From Romboutsia_C sp015668195 (GTDB lineage: Bacteria > Bacillota > Clostridia > Peptostreptococcales > Peptostreptococcaceae): a stretch of 64,000 nt of DNA. Both the position numbers and the translations under genes were made by a program. Below, in pieces: positions 15,778 through 24,858 of this stretch (the first letter of the stretch is position 1; every line of letters begins with the position of its first letter). The stretch is taken from positions 496,001 through 560,000 of the forward strand of contig NZ_JADPFC010000001.1 of the NCBI RefSeq assembly GCF_015668195.1, written 5' to 3'. The notes below the pieces were generated by a model, which was not told the DNA's origin, made no database searches, and worked only from the letters and a program-made list of their open reading frames with translations.

Positions 15778-17022
15778 TTATAGTAGATTCATAAATGTTG
15801 TTATAACTGCTGAGTTTATAAATTCTATAAATAATGCTCCAACTAATGGTAATATGAAAAATGCATTAGGTGCAGGACCGTATTTAGAAGTTACAGATTC
15901 CATATTTGCTATTCCATTTGGTGTAGCTCCAAGGCCAAATCCACAGTGTCCTGCTGCAAGCACTGCTGCTGTGTAATCTTTCCCCATAACGTTAAATGTA
16001 ACAAAGTAGGCAAATAGTATCATTAATAATGTCTGTAAAGTTAGTAGTATTAATATAGGTATAGCCAGGTCTACAAGCTCCCATAACTTTAAGCTACACA
16101 TAGCCATTGATAAAAATAATGATAAAGATATTGAACCTAAGCATTCTAATTCATTACTTGATACACTATGTATTCCTTTTGCATCTGAAACATTTCTCAT
16201 AATAGCTGCTACAACCATAGAACCTATATAAGATGGCATTGTTATACCCATATATGAAAATAAGCCTGATACTATAGTTCCAAGTCCCATAGCTATTATT
16301 ATTTGTATAATTGAGCTTATCAATTTACTTTCTGAAAGTTTTCCTATAGATATTTCATCGTATGATACTTCTTCAGTTACGTTTGTTGATATTAATTCTT
16401 CTTTTACTTCTATTTCTTCTGGTTTGAGATTATGTTTTTGAACTAATCTATTTGCAAGAGGACCACCTATAATACTTCCAGATACTAGTCCAAATGTAGC
16501 ACAAGCCATAGCTATACTAAGAGCACCTTCAAGTCCATTTGCTTCCATAATAGGGCCAAATGCACCAGAAGCTCCATGACCACCTGTCATAGAAACTGAA
16601 CTTGAAACTAATCCTAATAGTGGGTCTACACCTATTAACTTAGCAGAGAAAACACCAACTATATTTTGAGCTAATATCAATATTACTGATATAATTAAAA
16701 ACTTAATTACCTGTGTTCCACCTTTTTTTAAAACTTTCAGACTTGCAGTGAATCCAACCGTTGTAAAGAAGGCTGTCATTAATATATTTTGTAGCGTTGT
16801 ATCAAATACTATAGTAATTACTCCTGCTTGTCTTAATATAAAGGCTATTATTGCAAAAGAAAATCCTCCTACAACTGGCGATGGTATGCAGTATTTATTT
16901 AATATAGAAATTTTACTTTTTATAAAAGACCCGATTAAAAGTACAGCAGTAGTAAATGCAATACTTTGAATTATATCTAAATTTAGTACCGTCATTTTTA
17001 ATTCACTTGAAAATTGAAACAT
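15778..17022 (-). CDS. gltS: Sodium/glutamate symporter
   Basis: 414 residues, 10-12 membrane helices. The motifs SSSVSMTGGHGASGAFGP and the second-half GHCGFGLGATPNGIANM are the paired pore-loop signatures of the ESS (GltS) family, which imports glutamate with sodium. Start ATG at 17022 behind AAGGAGG. A short fragment of a second gltS lies at 5018-5277. Confidence 0.95.
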   Translation of the reverse strand: MFQFSSELKMTVLNLDIIQSIAFTTAVLLIGSFIKSKISILNKYCIPSPVVGGFSFAIIAFILRQAGVITIVFDTTLQNILMTAFFTTVGFTASLKVLKKGGTQVIKFLIISVILILAQNIVGVFSAKLIGVDPLLGLVSSSVSMTGGHGASGAFGPIMEANGLEGALSIAMACATFGLVSGSIIGGPLANRLVQKHNLKPEEIEVKEELISTNVTEEVSYDEISIGKLSESKLISSIIQIIIAMGLGTIVSGLFSYMGITMPSYIGSMVVAAIMRNVSDAKGIHSVSSNELECLGSISLSLFLSMAMCSLKLWELVDLAIPILILLTLQTLLMILFAYFVTFNVMGKDYTAAVLAAGHCGFGLGATPNGIANMESVTSKYGPAPNAFFILPLVGALFIEFINSAVITTFMNLL

Positions 17023-17470
17023 AAATTTTTCCTCCTTAATGTAATTTTGAAGTTTAAATCTTAAATCTTACGATGAATAATTTTAAAATTTAAATTCTTT
17101 TGAATTTATTTTCTGATAATTAAGAACAGAAAAATATCTAATTTTGTAGAACTTATTCTATATATTACAATAAAATGTTGATAAAGTCAACTTAATTGAT
17201 ACATTAGGAGGTTTTATAGACAAATTATAAAGTATTTAGGAAATTATATTTTAAAGCAAAGTGGAATGAAAAAAGGTAAATATATAGCGATTAAATACGA
17301 AAAAGTACAATATAATCGGTGTATAAATTGAAGATGATGAATTAATAAAACTAACAATGTCAATTGCATTATTTGTAGGAGGGAAGGGGTGTTATATTAC
17401 TTTCTAAAAAGACGGTAAAGATATTAGAATCTAGTGGTTAGGTTTACTACGTATTTACTATTGGAATCAT
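17023..17470. other. Intergenic region, possible vestigial ORF
   Basis: Contains the gltS leader. Positions about 17251-17330 read LKQSGMKKGKYIAIKYEKVQ and 17335-17404 read ELIKLTMSIALFVGG in another frame. Both lack starts and may be remnants of a lost gene; I cannot name it. Confidence 0.3.
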
Positions 17471-17513
17471 GAAAATCATATTGATTTAGTAATCAATATG
17501 ATTTTTATTTTTA
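17471..17513. terminator. Rho-independent terminator
   Basis: AAAATCATATTGATT / AATCAATATGATTTT stem with TTTATTTTT on the plus strand; lies 30 bp past the end of the minus-strand cupin gene. Confidence 0.75.
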
Positions 17514-17542
17514 ATATAAAATGCATACTCTACATTTATTCA

Positions 17543-18130
17543 TTAATACCTTTCGTTATGTTCAGCAGCTTCTGCATTTGCTTTAGTTTCATGAACTGCA
17601 CCATGTGGGTGCTCAGGAGGAGCATAGATAGCGTACAATTTAAGTGGTTTATTTCCCGTATTAATTACATTGTGCCATTTACCAGCAGGTATCATGATAG
17701 CATAGTCATCATAGACTTTTCTTTGAAAATCCAAATTATCTTTACTATCTCCCATTTTAACAAGTCCTTGACCTTCTTCAATACGTATAAATTGATCACC
17801 TGTTGGATGAACTTCTAAACCTATGTCATCTCCAATATCAATGCTCATTAGGGTAACTTGCAAATCATCTCCTGTCCATAAAACTGTACGAAATGTATTG
17901 TTTTGTTCAGTAGCATCATCAATATTAACTACAAATGGATTTGGACCAGAATCCTTCAATCTAATAAAGGGTCTATCGAAGTCTGAGTTATATATTTGTG
18001 CGCTACCCCAGAAAGTTTGAGGATACATATTATACATTTGTGGGTTAATCCAGAAAGGGTATTGGTACATATTATACATTGATGTATTAATCCAGAAAGG
18101 GGATGAATAGGGATTATAAACATTATACAT
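17543..18130 (-). CDS. Cupin protein with repetitive Tyr/Trp N-terminus
   Basis: About 195 residues. The first 45 are a degenerate repeat of roughly 14 residues (PFWINTSMYNMY, PFWINPQMYNMY, TFWGSAQIYN). A single cupin barrel follows: metal-site motif 1 EVHPTGDQFIRIEEGQG and motif 2 PAGKWHNVINTGNKPLKLYAIYAPPEHPHG. A GTG at 18139 is in frame but AAAGGAG favours the ATG at 18130. Cupins with Tyr-rich tails occur among clostridial spore-surface proteins, so a coat or exosporium role is a reasonable guess, not shown by the sequence. Confidence 0.8.
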   Translation of the reverse strand: MYNVYNPYSSPFWINTSMYNMYQYPFWINPQMYNMYPQTFWGSAQIYNSDFDRPFIRLKDSGPNPFVVNIDDATEQNNTFRTVLWTGDDLQVTLMSIDIGDDIGLEVHPTGDQFIRIEEGQGLVKMGDSKDNLDFQRKVYDDYAIMIPAGKWHNVINTGNKPLKLYAIYAPPEHPHGAVHETKANAEAAEHNERY

Positions 18131-18313
18131 ACTTATCACTCCTTTTATAGACTTTATAACACTATATGATATATGTTTATAAAAGATGATTATTTCATTT
18201 TAGGTTAAGATATAATTGATCAACATATAAAGTGATATTATGGAAAATAGTTGAATATAAATAATCGTTAATATTCTCTATAGTAGAGGACATATTTAAA
18301 TAGGGGAGAAAAT

Positions 18314-19115
18314 ATGAAGCTAGAAGTAAAGGATCTAAGAAAAAGTTTTTCAGAAAATGAAGTATTACATGGAGTATCCTTTTCGGTTGAAAGTGGAAAG
18401 GCACTTGGATTATTAGAAAGAAATGGGGCAGGAAAAACTACAACAATTTATATATTAATTTGATGAGCTTTTACAAAAAGAGTATAGAAAAAATAAAATT
18501 ACTAGCGAAGGAATAGATTTTAATAGGGTAGATGCAATTTATAATACTAAAATAGCATCTAATGTTGAAATATTAGGCAAAGTTATTGCAGGAGCAATAG
18601 CAAGTATATTACAAGTTGGAGTAATAATGTCATCAGTACTTATTGCATATAAGGTAAATAGTGAAGCGTGGAATAGTATATTATATAACTTATTTAAAAT
18701 TCCTCTAGAATTAATAGCTATATTTGGAATATTAGGTTATCTATTTTATTCATTCATATTTGGAGCATTAGGAGCGTTAGTAGCAAAGACAGAAGATATA
18801 GGATCAAGTGTTGGACCTATAATGATGATATTTATTGTAGTATTTATGATTAGTATATTTGGATTAATTAATGGAGATAGCACAGTAATAAAGGCTTGTT
18901 CATATATAACATTTGCATCTCCAATGACAATGATAGTAAGAGTTGCAACAGGAGCTGTTACATTAGGACAATTTATAATATCTGCATTAATATTAATAAC
19001 ATCAACAGTATTAGCAGAGATAGGTGATGCTAAGATATACAGGATGGATACCTTAGTGTATGGAAATCCAATAAAACTTAAAAATGCTCTAAAATGGCTT
19101 AAAAGTGGAAAGTAA
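18314..19115 (+). pseudogene. Deleted duplicate of the NatAB-type ABC operon
   Basis: The first about 145 bases match the ATPase gene from its ATG (MKLEVKDLRKSFSENEVLHG) through Walker A, where GLLGRNG has become GLLERNG. The sequence then jumps into the permease (homologous to about 8350), jumps again (8470 to about 8640), and runs to the permease end with only small changes. Two internal deletions removed about 1.2 kb and 0.17 kb. The 3' part is open from an ATG at 18627 but has no ribosome site and lacks half of the permease, so a working product is unlikely. Confidence 0.9.
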
Positions 19116-19131
19116 ATATTACAAATGCGAG

Positions 19132-19158
19132 AAACTAGGCTTTAAGCCTAGTTTTTCT
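19132..19158 (+). terminator. Rho-independent terminator
   Basis: AAACTAGGCTT / AAGCCTAGTTT stem, duplicate of 9196-9226. Confidence 0.75.
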
Positions 19159-19201
19159 TTATAATACTTGAGCAAATATAATTTTATGTAATAGTATTGT
19201 A

Positions 19202-20461
19202 TCAGTTACTACCACCTTTATATAAAGAATCTGTATTAATTGAATATGAAACATCTGAACCAACTATTACTCTTTTACACTTACCAGTAAATAGAAAATC
19301 CATAGCATAATTAACTTCTTCTTGTGTCAATTCTTCGAACTTTCTATCTTGATAAAATTCAATTTCATCTTTTACATCATTTATATCAACATTTTTAAGA
19401 TTATTTTTTAGTTCTTCATCTGTTATTACCTTAGGTTTTAATTGAGAATTTTCATTCGACTTTGGATTAATTTCATTATTTATTTCTGATTGGTTAGCAT
19501 AAACTGTGTTTTGTTTGTATATTAGATTAAATGATAAAATTGATAATGCTGAAATACCACATAAAAATATCGTTATAAGTGTTCCTTTTTTACGTTTTTT
19601 TAAATTCATCATTCCTTCAACTCTCCTTTTAATTAAATCAATTTGGTTAGTGTTAAACTGAGAATAAAGCATAGTAGATTTTAGATTATTTCTATATCTT
19701 AATGTGTTAACTAACACTAAAGCATACTCTTTAATATCATTTATATTAGATTTTTTTAGTACTTTTTCGTCGCAAGAAAGTTCACATTGCTCATAAAAGT
19801 AAACTTTTAATATTATTATTAATGGATTAAACCAGTGAATTGCACAAGCAATCATCAATAATAATTTTAATAAATTATCTTTTCTTTTAAAATGAGTTAG
19901 CTCATGTCTAAAAATCCACTTTAATTGTCTATTATCATAGTTTTTATTAGGTATTATTATTTTGCTGCTTAAAATATTTATTAAAGCAGGTGAAGAAAGT
20001 CCATCAACTCTAAATATATTAATATTTCTATTAATATTTAAAGCTTTTTTTTCTTCTTCAAAAGCATTTATTATATTATCATCAGTTACTTTATAAGTTA
20101 TATTTCTTATTTTTTTATAAAATATAATTTGTTTATAAATATTTCTAAAGATAACATATACAGCCCCAAAAATCCAAATGACAAATAGTATTTTAACATA
20201 ATTTAATGAACTAATATTGTGATTATTTATGTAGTATACGCTTTTTAGAGTTGTATTATTTTGAGTTTTTAAAAATTCAAAAGGCAGATATACTTTTATA
20301 TTTGATATAAAAAGCATTCTTAAAGTTATTAAAATGCAAATTATATAATTTAATTTATAAGTATATTGACTTAGAACTTTATCTTTTAATAAAGCTATTA
20401 ATATAATTGGTATGCTTATATATATACTTGTTTTTAAGATATCAAATATGATATAGCTCAT
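19202..20461 (-). CDS. BlaR1/MecR1-type M56 metallopeptidase
   Basis: 419 residues. Four membrane segments surround a cytosolic zinc protease: HELTH at residues 186-190 and ELSCDE at 227-232 are the M56 ligands. After the last helix (about 297-317) only about 100 residues remain outside, so the penicillin-binding sensor domain of true BlaR1 is absent. It presumably senses another envelope signal and cleaves or inactivates the BlaI-like repressor encoded five bases upstream in the same operon. Confidence 0.9.
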   Translation of the reverse strand: MSYIIFDILKTSIYISIPIILIALLKDKVLSQYTYKLNYIICILITLRMLFISNIKVYLPFEFLKTQNNTTLKSVYYINNHNISSLNYVKILFVIWIFGAVYVIFRNIYKQIIFYKKIRNITYKVTDDNIINAFEEEKKALNINRNINIFRVDGLSSPALINILSSKIIIPNKNYDNRQLKWIFRHELTHFKRKDNLLKLLLMIACAIHWFNPLIIILKVYFYEQCELSCDEKVLKKSNINDIKEYALVLVNTLRYRNNLKSTMLYSQFNTNQIDLIKRRVEGMMNLKKRKKGTLITIFLCGISALSILSFNLIYKQNTVYANQSEINNEINPKSNENSQLKPKVITDEELKNNLKNVDINDVKDEIEFYQDRKFEELTQEEVNYAMDFLFTGKCKRVIVGSDVSYSINTDSLYKGGSN

Positions 20462-20466
20462 AGTAA

Positions 20467-20832
20467 TTACCTACTTTCTATCCATTCTTCTAAGGCTTTA
20501 ATATCTTCTTCTGATATATCCTTAGAATCATCAAGAGCTGATATCATACTAGATAAAGAGTTGTCATGTATAAAACTAAAGAAGTCTTGAGTTTCAAATT
20601 TTAGATACTCTTCACTATTAATTAGTTGATAATAAAAAATATGCCTACCTTCTTTTTCTGATTTTAGAAATTCTTTTTCAACTAGTCTCATAAGAGTTTT
20701 AGATGTAGTTCCCTTTGACCAATTATACTCTTCATTCATAAATTTTGTAATATCAACAGAAGCTACCCTAGGTTCTTCTTGAGCCCATATGTACTTCATA
20801 ACTTGGAGTTCTGTTCTAGGAATCTTTTTCAA
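20467..20832 (-). CDS. BlaI/MecI/CopY-family repressor
   Basis: About 121 residues: IPRTELQVMKYIWAQEEPRVASVDITKFMN and WSKGTTSKTLMRLVEKEFL form the winged helix; the C-terminus is the dimerisation helix pair. GTG at 20841 is in frame, but GGAAGG spacing favours TTG at 20832, giving the usual MKKIPRTE start. It forms an operon with the M56 protease gene and should repress the operon until cleaved. Confidence 0.9.
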   Translation of the reverse strand: MKKIPRTELQVMKYIWAQEEPRVASVDITKFMNEEYNWSKGTTSKTLMRLVEKEFLKSEKEGRHIFYYQLINSEEYLKFETQDFFSFIHDNSLSSMISALDDSKDISEEDIKALEEWIESR

Positions 20833-20854
20833 ATTTAACACCTTCCTTTCTTAC

Positions 20855-20902
20855 GGCAGTTGCCTACCTTTGTACTTAAATGGTAGTGCGACAATTGCCT
20901 TC
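20855..20902 (-). promoter_or_regulatory. Candidate BlaI-type operator
   Basis: GCAGTTGCCTACC and ACAATTGCCTTCT form an imperfect direct repeat 34 bp apart, each with a small palindromic core (GGCAGTTGCC, GCGACAATTGC), directly upstream of the repressor start. Confidence 0.4.
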
Positions 20903-20939
20903 TTGTCAACATATTTTTATTAAAATTAATATTTAAATT

Positions 20940-21050
20940 TTTTATTGCGAGGAAATATATGTGTTCAAAAAAATTTGCTTTAGTGAAAAGATACTAATCT
21001 ATAAGTTCTGCTATAATTAAATTAACAATTGTTATATATTTTAATAAAAG
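20940..21050 (+). repeat. Dispersed promoter-type repeat, family A, copy 5
   Basis: TGTGTTCAAAAAAATTTGCTTTAGTG, AACTATAAG-like and TTCTGCTATAATTAAATTA (TG-C-TATAAT, TATAAT at 21012-21017). Almost identical to the copy at 28830-28930; both precede cxxc-type genes. Confidence 0.7.
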
Positions 21051-21069
21051 ATTGAAAGGGGAAATTATT

Positions 21070-21372
21070 GTGAGAAAGTGTACTGAATGTAATCATAAGT
21101 TTACATTTTATGATAGATTAAAATGTATTTTTAATTCGAAAGGGCATTTGAAATGTTCAGAATGTAATTCAATTTATAAATCTAAAGTAAATGTATATAG
21201 GGGAATATACATTTTTATTATTACTATGTCAAATATATTTGTATTTAATAATATCATTATTTTAAATGACTTTATGCTAAAATTTAAACTGCAAATATTA
21301 ATATTAATTATAGCTATTCCTTTGTTTGATTTATTACCTCATAGGTTGCATAGATACGAAAAGATTAATTAG
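21070..21372 (+). CDS. Cxxc_20_cxxc-type zinc-binding membrane protein
   Basis: About 100 residues: RKCTECNHKF then 20 residues and LKCSECNSIYKSK form two CxxC knuckles at the TIGR04104 spacing, followed by two membrane helices and the tail LLPHRLHRYEKIN. GTG start at 21070 behind GAAAGGGGA. Role unknown; a paralogue at 28947-29249 shares the promoter repeat. Confidence 0.85.
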   Translation: MRKCTECNHKFTFYDRLKCIFNSKGHLKCSECNSIYKSKVNVYRGIYIFIITMSNIFVFNNIIILNDFMLKFKLQILILIIAIPLFDLLPHRLHRYEKIN

Positions 21373-21431
21373 AAATTGCTATATATTATAAATTATGTAA
21401 TAGGCTATACAGTATTATACAAGGGGGAAAA

Positions 21432-21911
21432 ATGAACTCGAAGAAAAACAAGACAATCCTAATATTAGGTTTGATAATAATTATTATGTTTATTGCTATA
21501 AAAGTATTTGTAAAAAGTAATGAAAAGTTTGGTGGAGCAGTAATAAGTGGAAGTATTGGTGCACTTAATCTTGATAATAATGTAAACATCTCAAAAGAAG
21601 ATGAAGAATATATCATCAGAGTTTGTTTCACAAAACGAAAAAATGGTATAGATGTAAATTCAGAAAGTGCTAGAAAATTAGGAGAACCAACAAATACTAT
21701 GTCCTTATTTTTATACAATAAAATTGAGGGAGTATCAAGTAGAGCTTATCGTTATAATTTATGGATAGGTAATAAAACAGGATATATTCAAAATATTAAA
21801 GATAATAAAGTTTATACATTGAGTAGTGATGAAAATAAATTCTTTATAGATCAATACTTGAAATTTCATAGTATTGAAGAAGTAAAAAGTATGATATCAA
21901 ATGAATTCTGA
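21432..21911 (+). CDS. Hypothetical signal-anchored protein
   Basis: 159 residues, one N-terminal helix (8-25) after a basic start, then a mixed soluble domain ending KFHSIEEVKSMISNEF. Strong GGGGGA ribosome site. Family not recognised; probably extracytoplasmic. Confidence 0.65.
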   Translation: MNSKKNKTILILGLIIIIMFIAIKVFVKSNEKFGGAVISGSIGALNLDNNVNISKEDEEYIIRVCFTKRKNGIDVNSESARKLGEPTNTMSLFLYNKIEGVSSRAYRYNLWIGNKTGYIQNIKDNKVYTLSSDENKFFIDQYLKFHSIEEVKSMISNEF

Positions 21912-21986
21912 TTTAGGTTATAATTTTGTTATATTACGAATTAAAAAATTTAGAGGTATAAATAATTAGTAATTCACAATGTAGCA

Positions 21987-22091
21987 TGTTTATTTGAAGG
22001 TTTATTTTCTAACATGGGAGCGGTAGGAATAGGATACCTTTTAGAGAAAAAATTTCTTATTTTTAATAATAAGATAAGTTTTAATAAATAA
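21987..22091 (+). pseudogene. Possible C-terminal gene remnant
   Basis: Open frame without start context reading CLFEGLFSNMGAVGIGYLLE and ending FNNKISFNK. It looks protein-like (a hydrophobic glycine segment plus basic tail), but I cannot assign a family. Confidence 0.25.
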
Positions 22092-22130
22092 TATATTTAT
22101 ATATGAGTATAAAAATAGGAGGGGTATAAT

Positions 22131-22466
22131 ATGAATTACTTTGAACATTCATACTATCTAGGTATATTAATGATAATTGCAGGATTGATTATGAGATATG
22201 GTGCGGGGGAAAGACCTAATTCATCAGGATATAAAACATGGGCTTCTTGTAAAAATGGTACTAATTGGGTTATTGCTAATAAATATGCAGGAAAGCTAGG
22301 TATAGTTTTTGGGTTTATATATACTATAGTTTTCTATTGCATAGATAGATTTTTTACTTTAAAAAATGAAGTGGGTATATCATTGTTTGTATTTGTTACA
22401 GTATCCTTGGTTATTGTAATAGCAACAGAAATTCATTTACATAAAGAAAAGAAAAAATCATGTTAA
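22131..22466 (+). CDS. SdpI-family-like membrane protein
   Basis: 111 residues, three or four helices. RPNSSGYKTWASCKNGTNWVIANKYAGK matches the SdpI/YfhL motif (PN..GYRT..S..N...W..AN..). SdpI gives immunity to the Bacillus toxin SDP; here only family membership is suggested. GGAGGGG ribosome site. Confidence 0.7.
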   Translation: MNYFEHSYYLGILMIIAGLIMRYGAGERPNSSGYKTWASCKNGTNWVIANKYAGKLGIVFGFIYTIVFYCIDRFFTLKNEVGISLFVFVTVSLVIVIATEIHLHKEKKKSC

Positions 22467-22479
22467 GTTTATATAGTTA

Positions 22480-22580
22480 AACTTATAATTAAATATATTT
22501 AAAAAGTATCTGTTTTAGTTGACATTATAGAATGTAGATATTCTAGTATAATTAACTTAGTAACTTATAAGATGCATAAT
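22480..22580 (+). repeat. Dispersed promoter-type repeat, family A, copy 6
   Basis: AAAAAGTATCTGTTTTAGTTGACATT then TATTCTAGTATAATTAACTTA; the TATAAT survives but no intact gene follows directly, only the remnant at 22610-22783. Confidence 0.5.
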
Positions 22581-22609
22581 TTTATAGATTTATAAATTAA
22601 TTCCCTATA

Positions 22610-22783
22610 GGTTATGTTGAAGACACAATATATTCTATTAAAGATAATATACAATTTACTTGGTCAAATTCCAGGTATATTGCAAGATGGCTAGATAAAG
22701 ATTTAGCGTTACATGATATATATATGGAAAATAAAAAGCTAATATATTATCTAAGAAACAATCATTTATTTCAAGATAATTAA
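22610..22783 (+). pseudogene. C-terminal remnant of an unknown gene
   Basis: 57 open codons without start or ribosome site: GYVEDTIYSIKDNIQFTWSN, then SRYIARWLDKDLALHDIYME, ending YYLRNNHLFQDN. It is positioned where a gene driven by the family A promoter would lie. Probably a truncated gene of unknown family. Confidence 0.4.
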
Positions 22784-22878
22784 TCATATATCCTTAATGC
22801 AAGAAAAAGTATAAAACTTAATGTATATAGTATAAATATGTTATAGAATATATTTATACTATATTGGAGGATTTCGGT

Positions 22879-24039
22879 ATGAGTAACAAACACACTACTT
22901 TAAGAAAGCCAGTACTATTAACATCATTACCATTGGGCGTGATGTCATTTCTACTCCCCATATACAGCAAAAAACTTGGTATGAATGCAGTAGAGATAAC
23001 AGGATTATTTTCAATACTTTCATTAATTCTAATTATAACAAGACCGATTATCGGTAAATTTACAGATAGCTTTGGAAGAAAGCCTATTTTAATAGTTTCA
23101 TGTATTTTATTTGCAGCTTCCTATTTTATATTTTCCATTGCAACCACATCAGTACTAATATATGCTGCAAGGATTTTTCAAGGAATAGCAACAGCTACAA
23201 TGACCATTTCAACATATTCAATTATTTCAGATACTACAAAAGAAAATAACTTCTCAAAAGCATTCGGGAGAATACATTCGTATAAATCAACTGGTTCTTT
23301 ATATGGATGTATTATAGCATCTATTATATTATCATTTATGACATTTACACAGGGATGGAAAATGTTGTTTTTAATATTTTCTATTTTATCTATTTATTCA
23401 GTAATAGAGGTAATAAAGAATATTCCAGAAAGCAAAAAAATAGTAACAGTCAAATGTGATATAAATAAAAATAAGTCAAGAAATACAATGAAGCTATTAA
23501 TAATTGTATTTATGACATGTATATCATCATCTATACTAGGACCAGTATTTATGATATATATGCAGGATAAATTTACAAATAATATTTTATTGCTAGCCTA
23601 TGCATTTTTTCCAGCTCTTATTTCAGAAAGTTTACTTTCAAAGCGAATTGGTGCATTTTCAGATAAATGTGGCTATAGATACTCTATGATTTTTGGTATA
23701 TTAATTTGTGCAATTATATCAATTATTACACCAAGTGCTAATTCTATTTTGATATTAGCTATATTATGGATTTTATCTACATTAGGTGGTGTTTTATATA
23801 ATGTATCTGAGAAAAATATATATACAGATATGATAGGTGAATCATGTGTTGGGGTTATGTATAGTATCTATAGCATTGTCTGTGATTTTGGATTAATGAT
23901 TGGACCTTTAGTTGGAGGGATTCTTTATGACAATGTTTCACATCAAGCACCGTTTTATTTAAGTGGTTTTTTTATGGTCATTGTAGCGATACTGATATTA
24001 ATTCTAATTAAAAAAGATTCAATTTGTAGAGTAGATTAA
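22879..24039 (+). CDS. MFS transporter
   Basis: About 386 residues, 12 helices in two halves. The loop 2-3 motif GKFTDSFGRKPIL (G-x4-D-x2-GR[K]P) and a matching second-half SKRIGAFSDKCGYRYSM are diagnostic. A TTG at 22864 is in frame; GGAGG at 22866-22870 places the ATG at 22879. Substrate unknown; drug or peptide efflux is possible. Confidence 0.9.
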   Translation: MSNKHTTLRKPVLLTSLPLGVMSFLLPIYSKKLGMNAVEITGLFSILSLILIITRPIIGKFTDSFGRKPILIVSCILFAASYFIFSIATTSVLIYAARIFQGIATATMTISTYSIISDTTKENNFSKAFGRIHSYKSTGSLYGCIIASIILSFMTFTQGWKMLFLIFSILSIYSVIEVIKNIPESKKIVTVKCDINKNKSRNTMKLLIIVFMTCISSSILGPVFMIYMQDKFTNNILLLAYAFFPALISESLLSKRIGAFSDKCGYRYSMIFGILICAIISIITPSANSILILAILWILSTLGGVLYNVSEKNIYTDMIGESCVGVMYSIYSIVCDFGLMIGPLVGGILYDNVSHQAPFYLSGFFMVIVAILILILIKKDSICRVD

Positions 24040-24075
24040 ATTAGCTTTACGTAAATAATTTTAATATGCTAAGAA

Positions 24076-24106
24076 CTAAAGAGCATTAATGAATGATGCT
24101 CTTTTT
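24076..24106 (+). terminator. Rho-independent terminator
   Basis: AAAGAGCAT / ATGCTCTTT stem with T tail. Confidence 0.85.
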
Positions 24107-24109
24107 GGT

Positions 24110-24200
24110 GTTTAAAAATATATGCTTTAGTGGATACTTGATAGAACAATATATTTTATGAAGTGCTATCTAATTTAACACATTTAACGTTATAATTAAA
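24110..24200 (+). repeat. Dispersed promoter-type repeat, family A, copy 7
   Basis: AAAAATATATGCTTTAGTGGATACTT followed by GTTATAATTAAAG (TATAAT near 24191-24196), just upstream of the ClbS/DfsB gene. Confidence 0.5.
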
Positions 24201-24228
24201 GTAGCAAATTTTAAAGTGGGGTGTAAAA

Positions 24229-24741
24229 GTGGTAGAGTATAAAAATAGACAAGAATTGATTTTAGAAATTTCAAATCGTGCAAAATTATTTATAGAAGAA
24301 TTTAAAGACATTGATGAAAAAAATAAAGATAAGTTAATCGATGGAGTTGATAAAACACCAACTCAAATGATTGCTTATCAGTTGGGATGGATGAATCTTA
24401 TCCTTGATTGGGAGAAGCAAGAACAGCAAGGATATACTGTTATAACTCCAACACCAGATTATAAATGGAACAACCTCGGTGGTTTATATGAAAGCTTTTA
24501 TAAAGAATACGAGGGATATACTCTTAAAGAGTTATGCAGTATGTTTATAAAAAAAGAACAACAAATTATTGATCTGATTAACAGTTATACAGATAGTGAA
24601 TTATTTCAGCAAGGGGGAAGAAAGTGGTCATCATCAACACCATCTAATTGGCCAATATGGAAGTGGATTCATATCAATACTGTTGCACCATTTAAGTCAT
24701 TTAGAACAAAAATACGAAAGTGGAAAAGGTTGCAACAATAA
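24229..24741 (+). CDS. ClbS/DfsB-family four-helix bundle protein
   Basis: 170 residues, helical and soluble. KTPTQMIAYQLGWMNLILDWE in the first half and NWPIWKWIHINTVAPFKSFR near the end are characteristic of DUF1706. The founding member ClbS is a cyclopropane hydrolase giving colibactin self-resistance; most homologues have unknown roles. GTG start behind a GGGGTG site. Confidence 0.9.
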   Translation: MVEYKNRQELILEISNRAKLFIEEFKDIDEKNKDKLIDGVDKTPTQMIAYQLGWMNLILDWEKQEQQGYTVITPTPDYKWNNLGGLYESFYKEYEGYTLKELCSMFIKKEQQIIDLINSYTDSELFQQGGRKWSSSTPSNWPIWKWIHINTVAPFKSFRTKIRKWKRLQQ

Positions 24742-24748
24742 TAAAAGT

Positions 24749-24796
24749 AGCTATACCACAGTAACTAAAATTGATTTAGTTAAGTGGTATAGCTAT
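24749..24796. terminator. Long bidirectional hairpin
   Basis: TAGCTATACCAC / GTGGTATAGCTA with an inner TAACTAAA / TTTAGTTA extension, between convergent genes. Confidence 0.75.
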
Positions 24797-24858
24797 CTAA
24801 TAAATTTAATTCTATATAGTTTAAACTTTATATAATATATAATTCTTTTAATATTGAA

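Noticed and set aside
18627..19115. Independent short permease gene
   Set aside because: It is the 3' part of a deleted duplicate of 7931-9181 and lacks a ribosome site and half of the permease.
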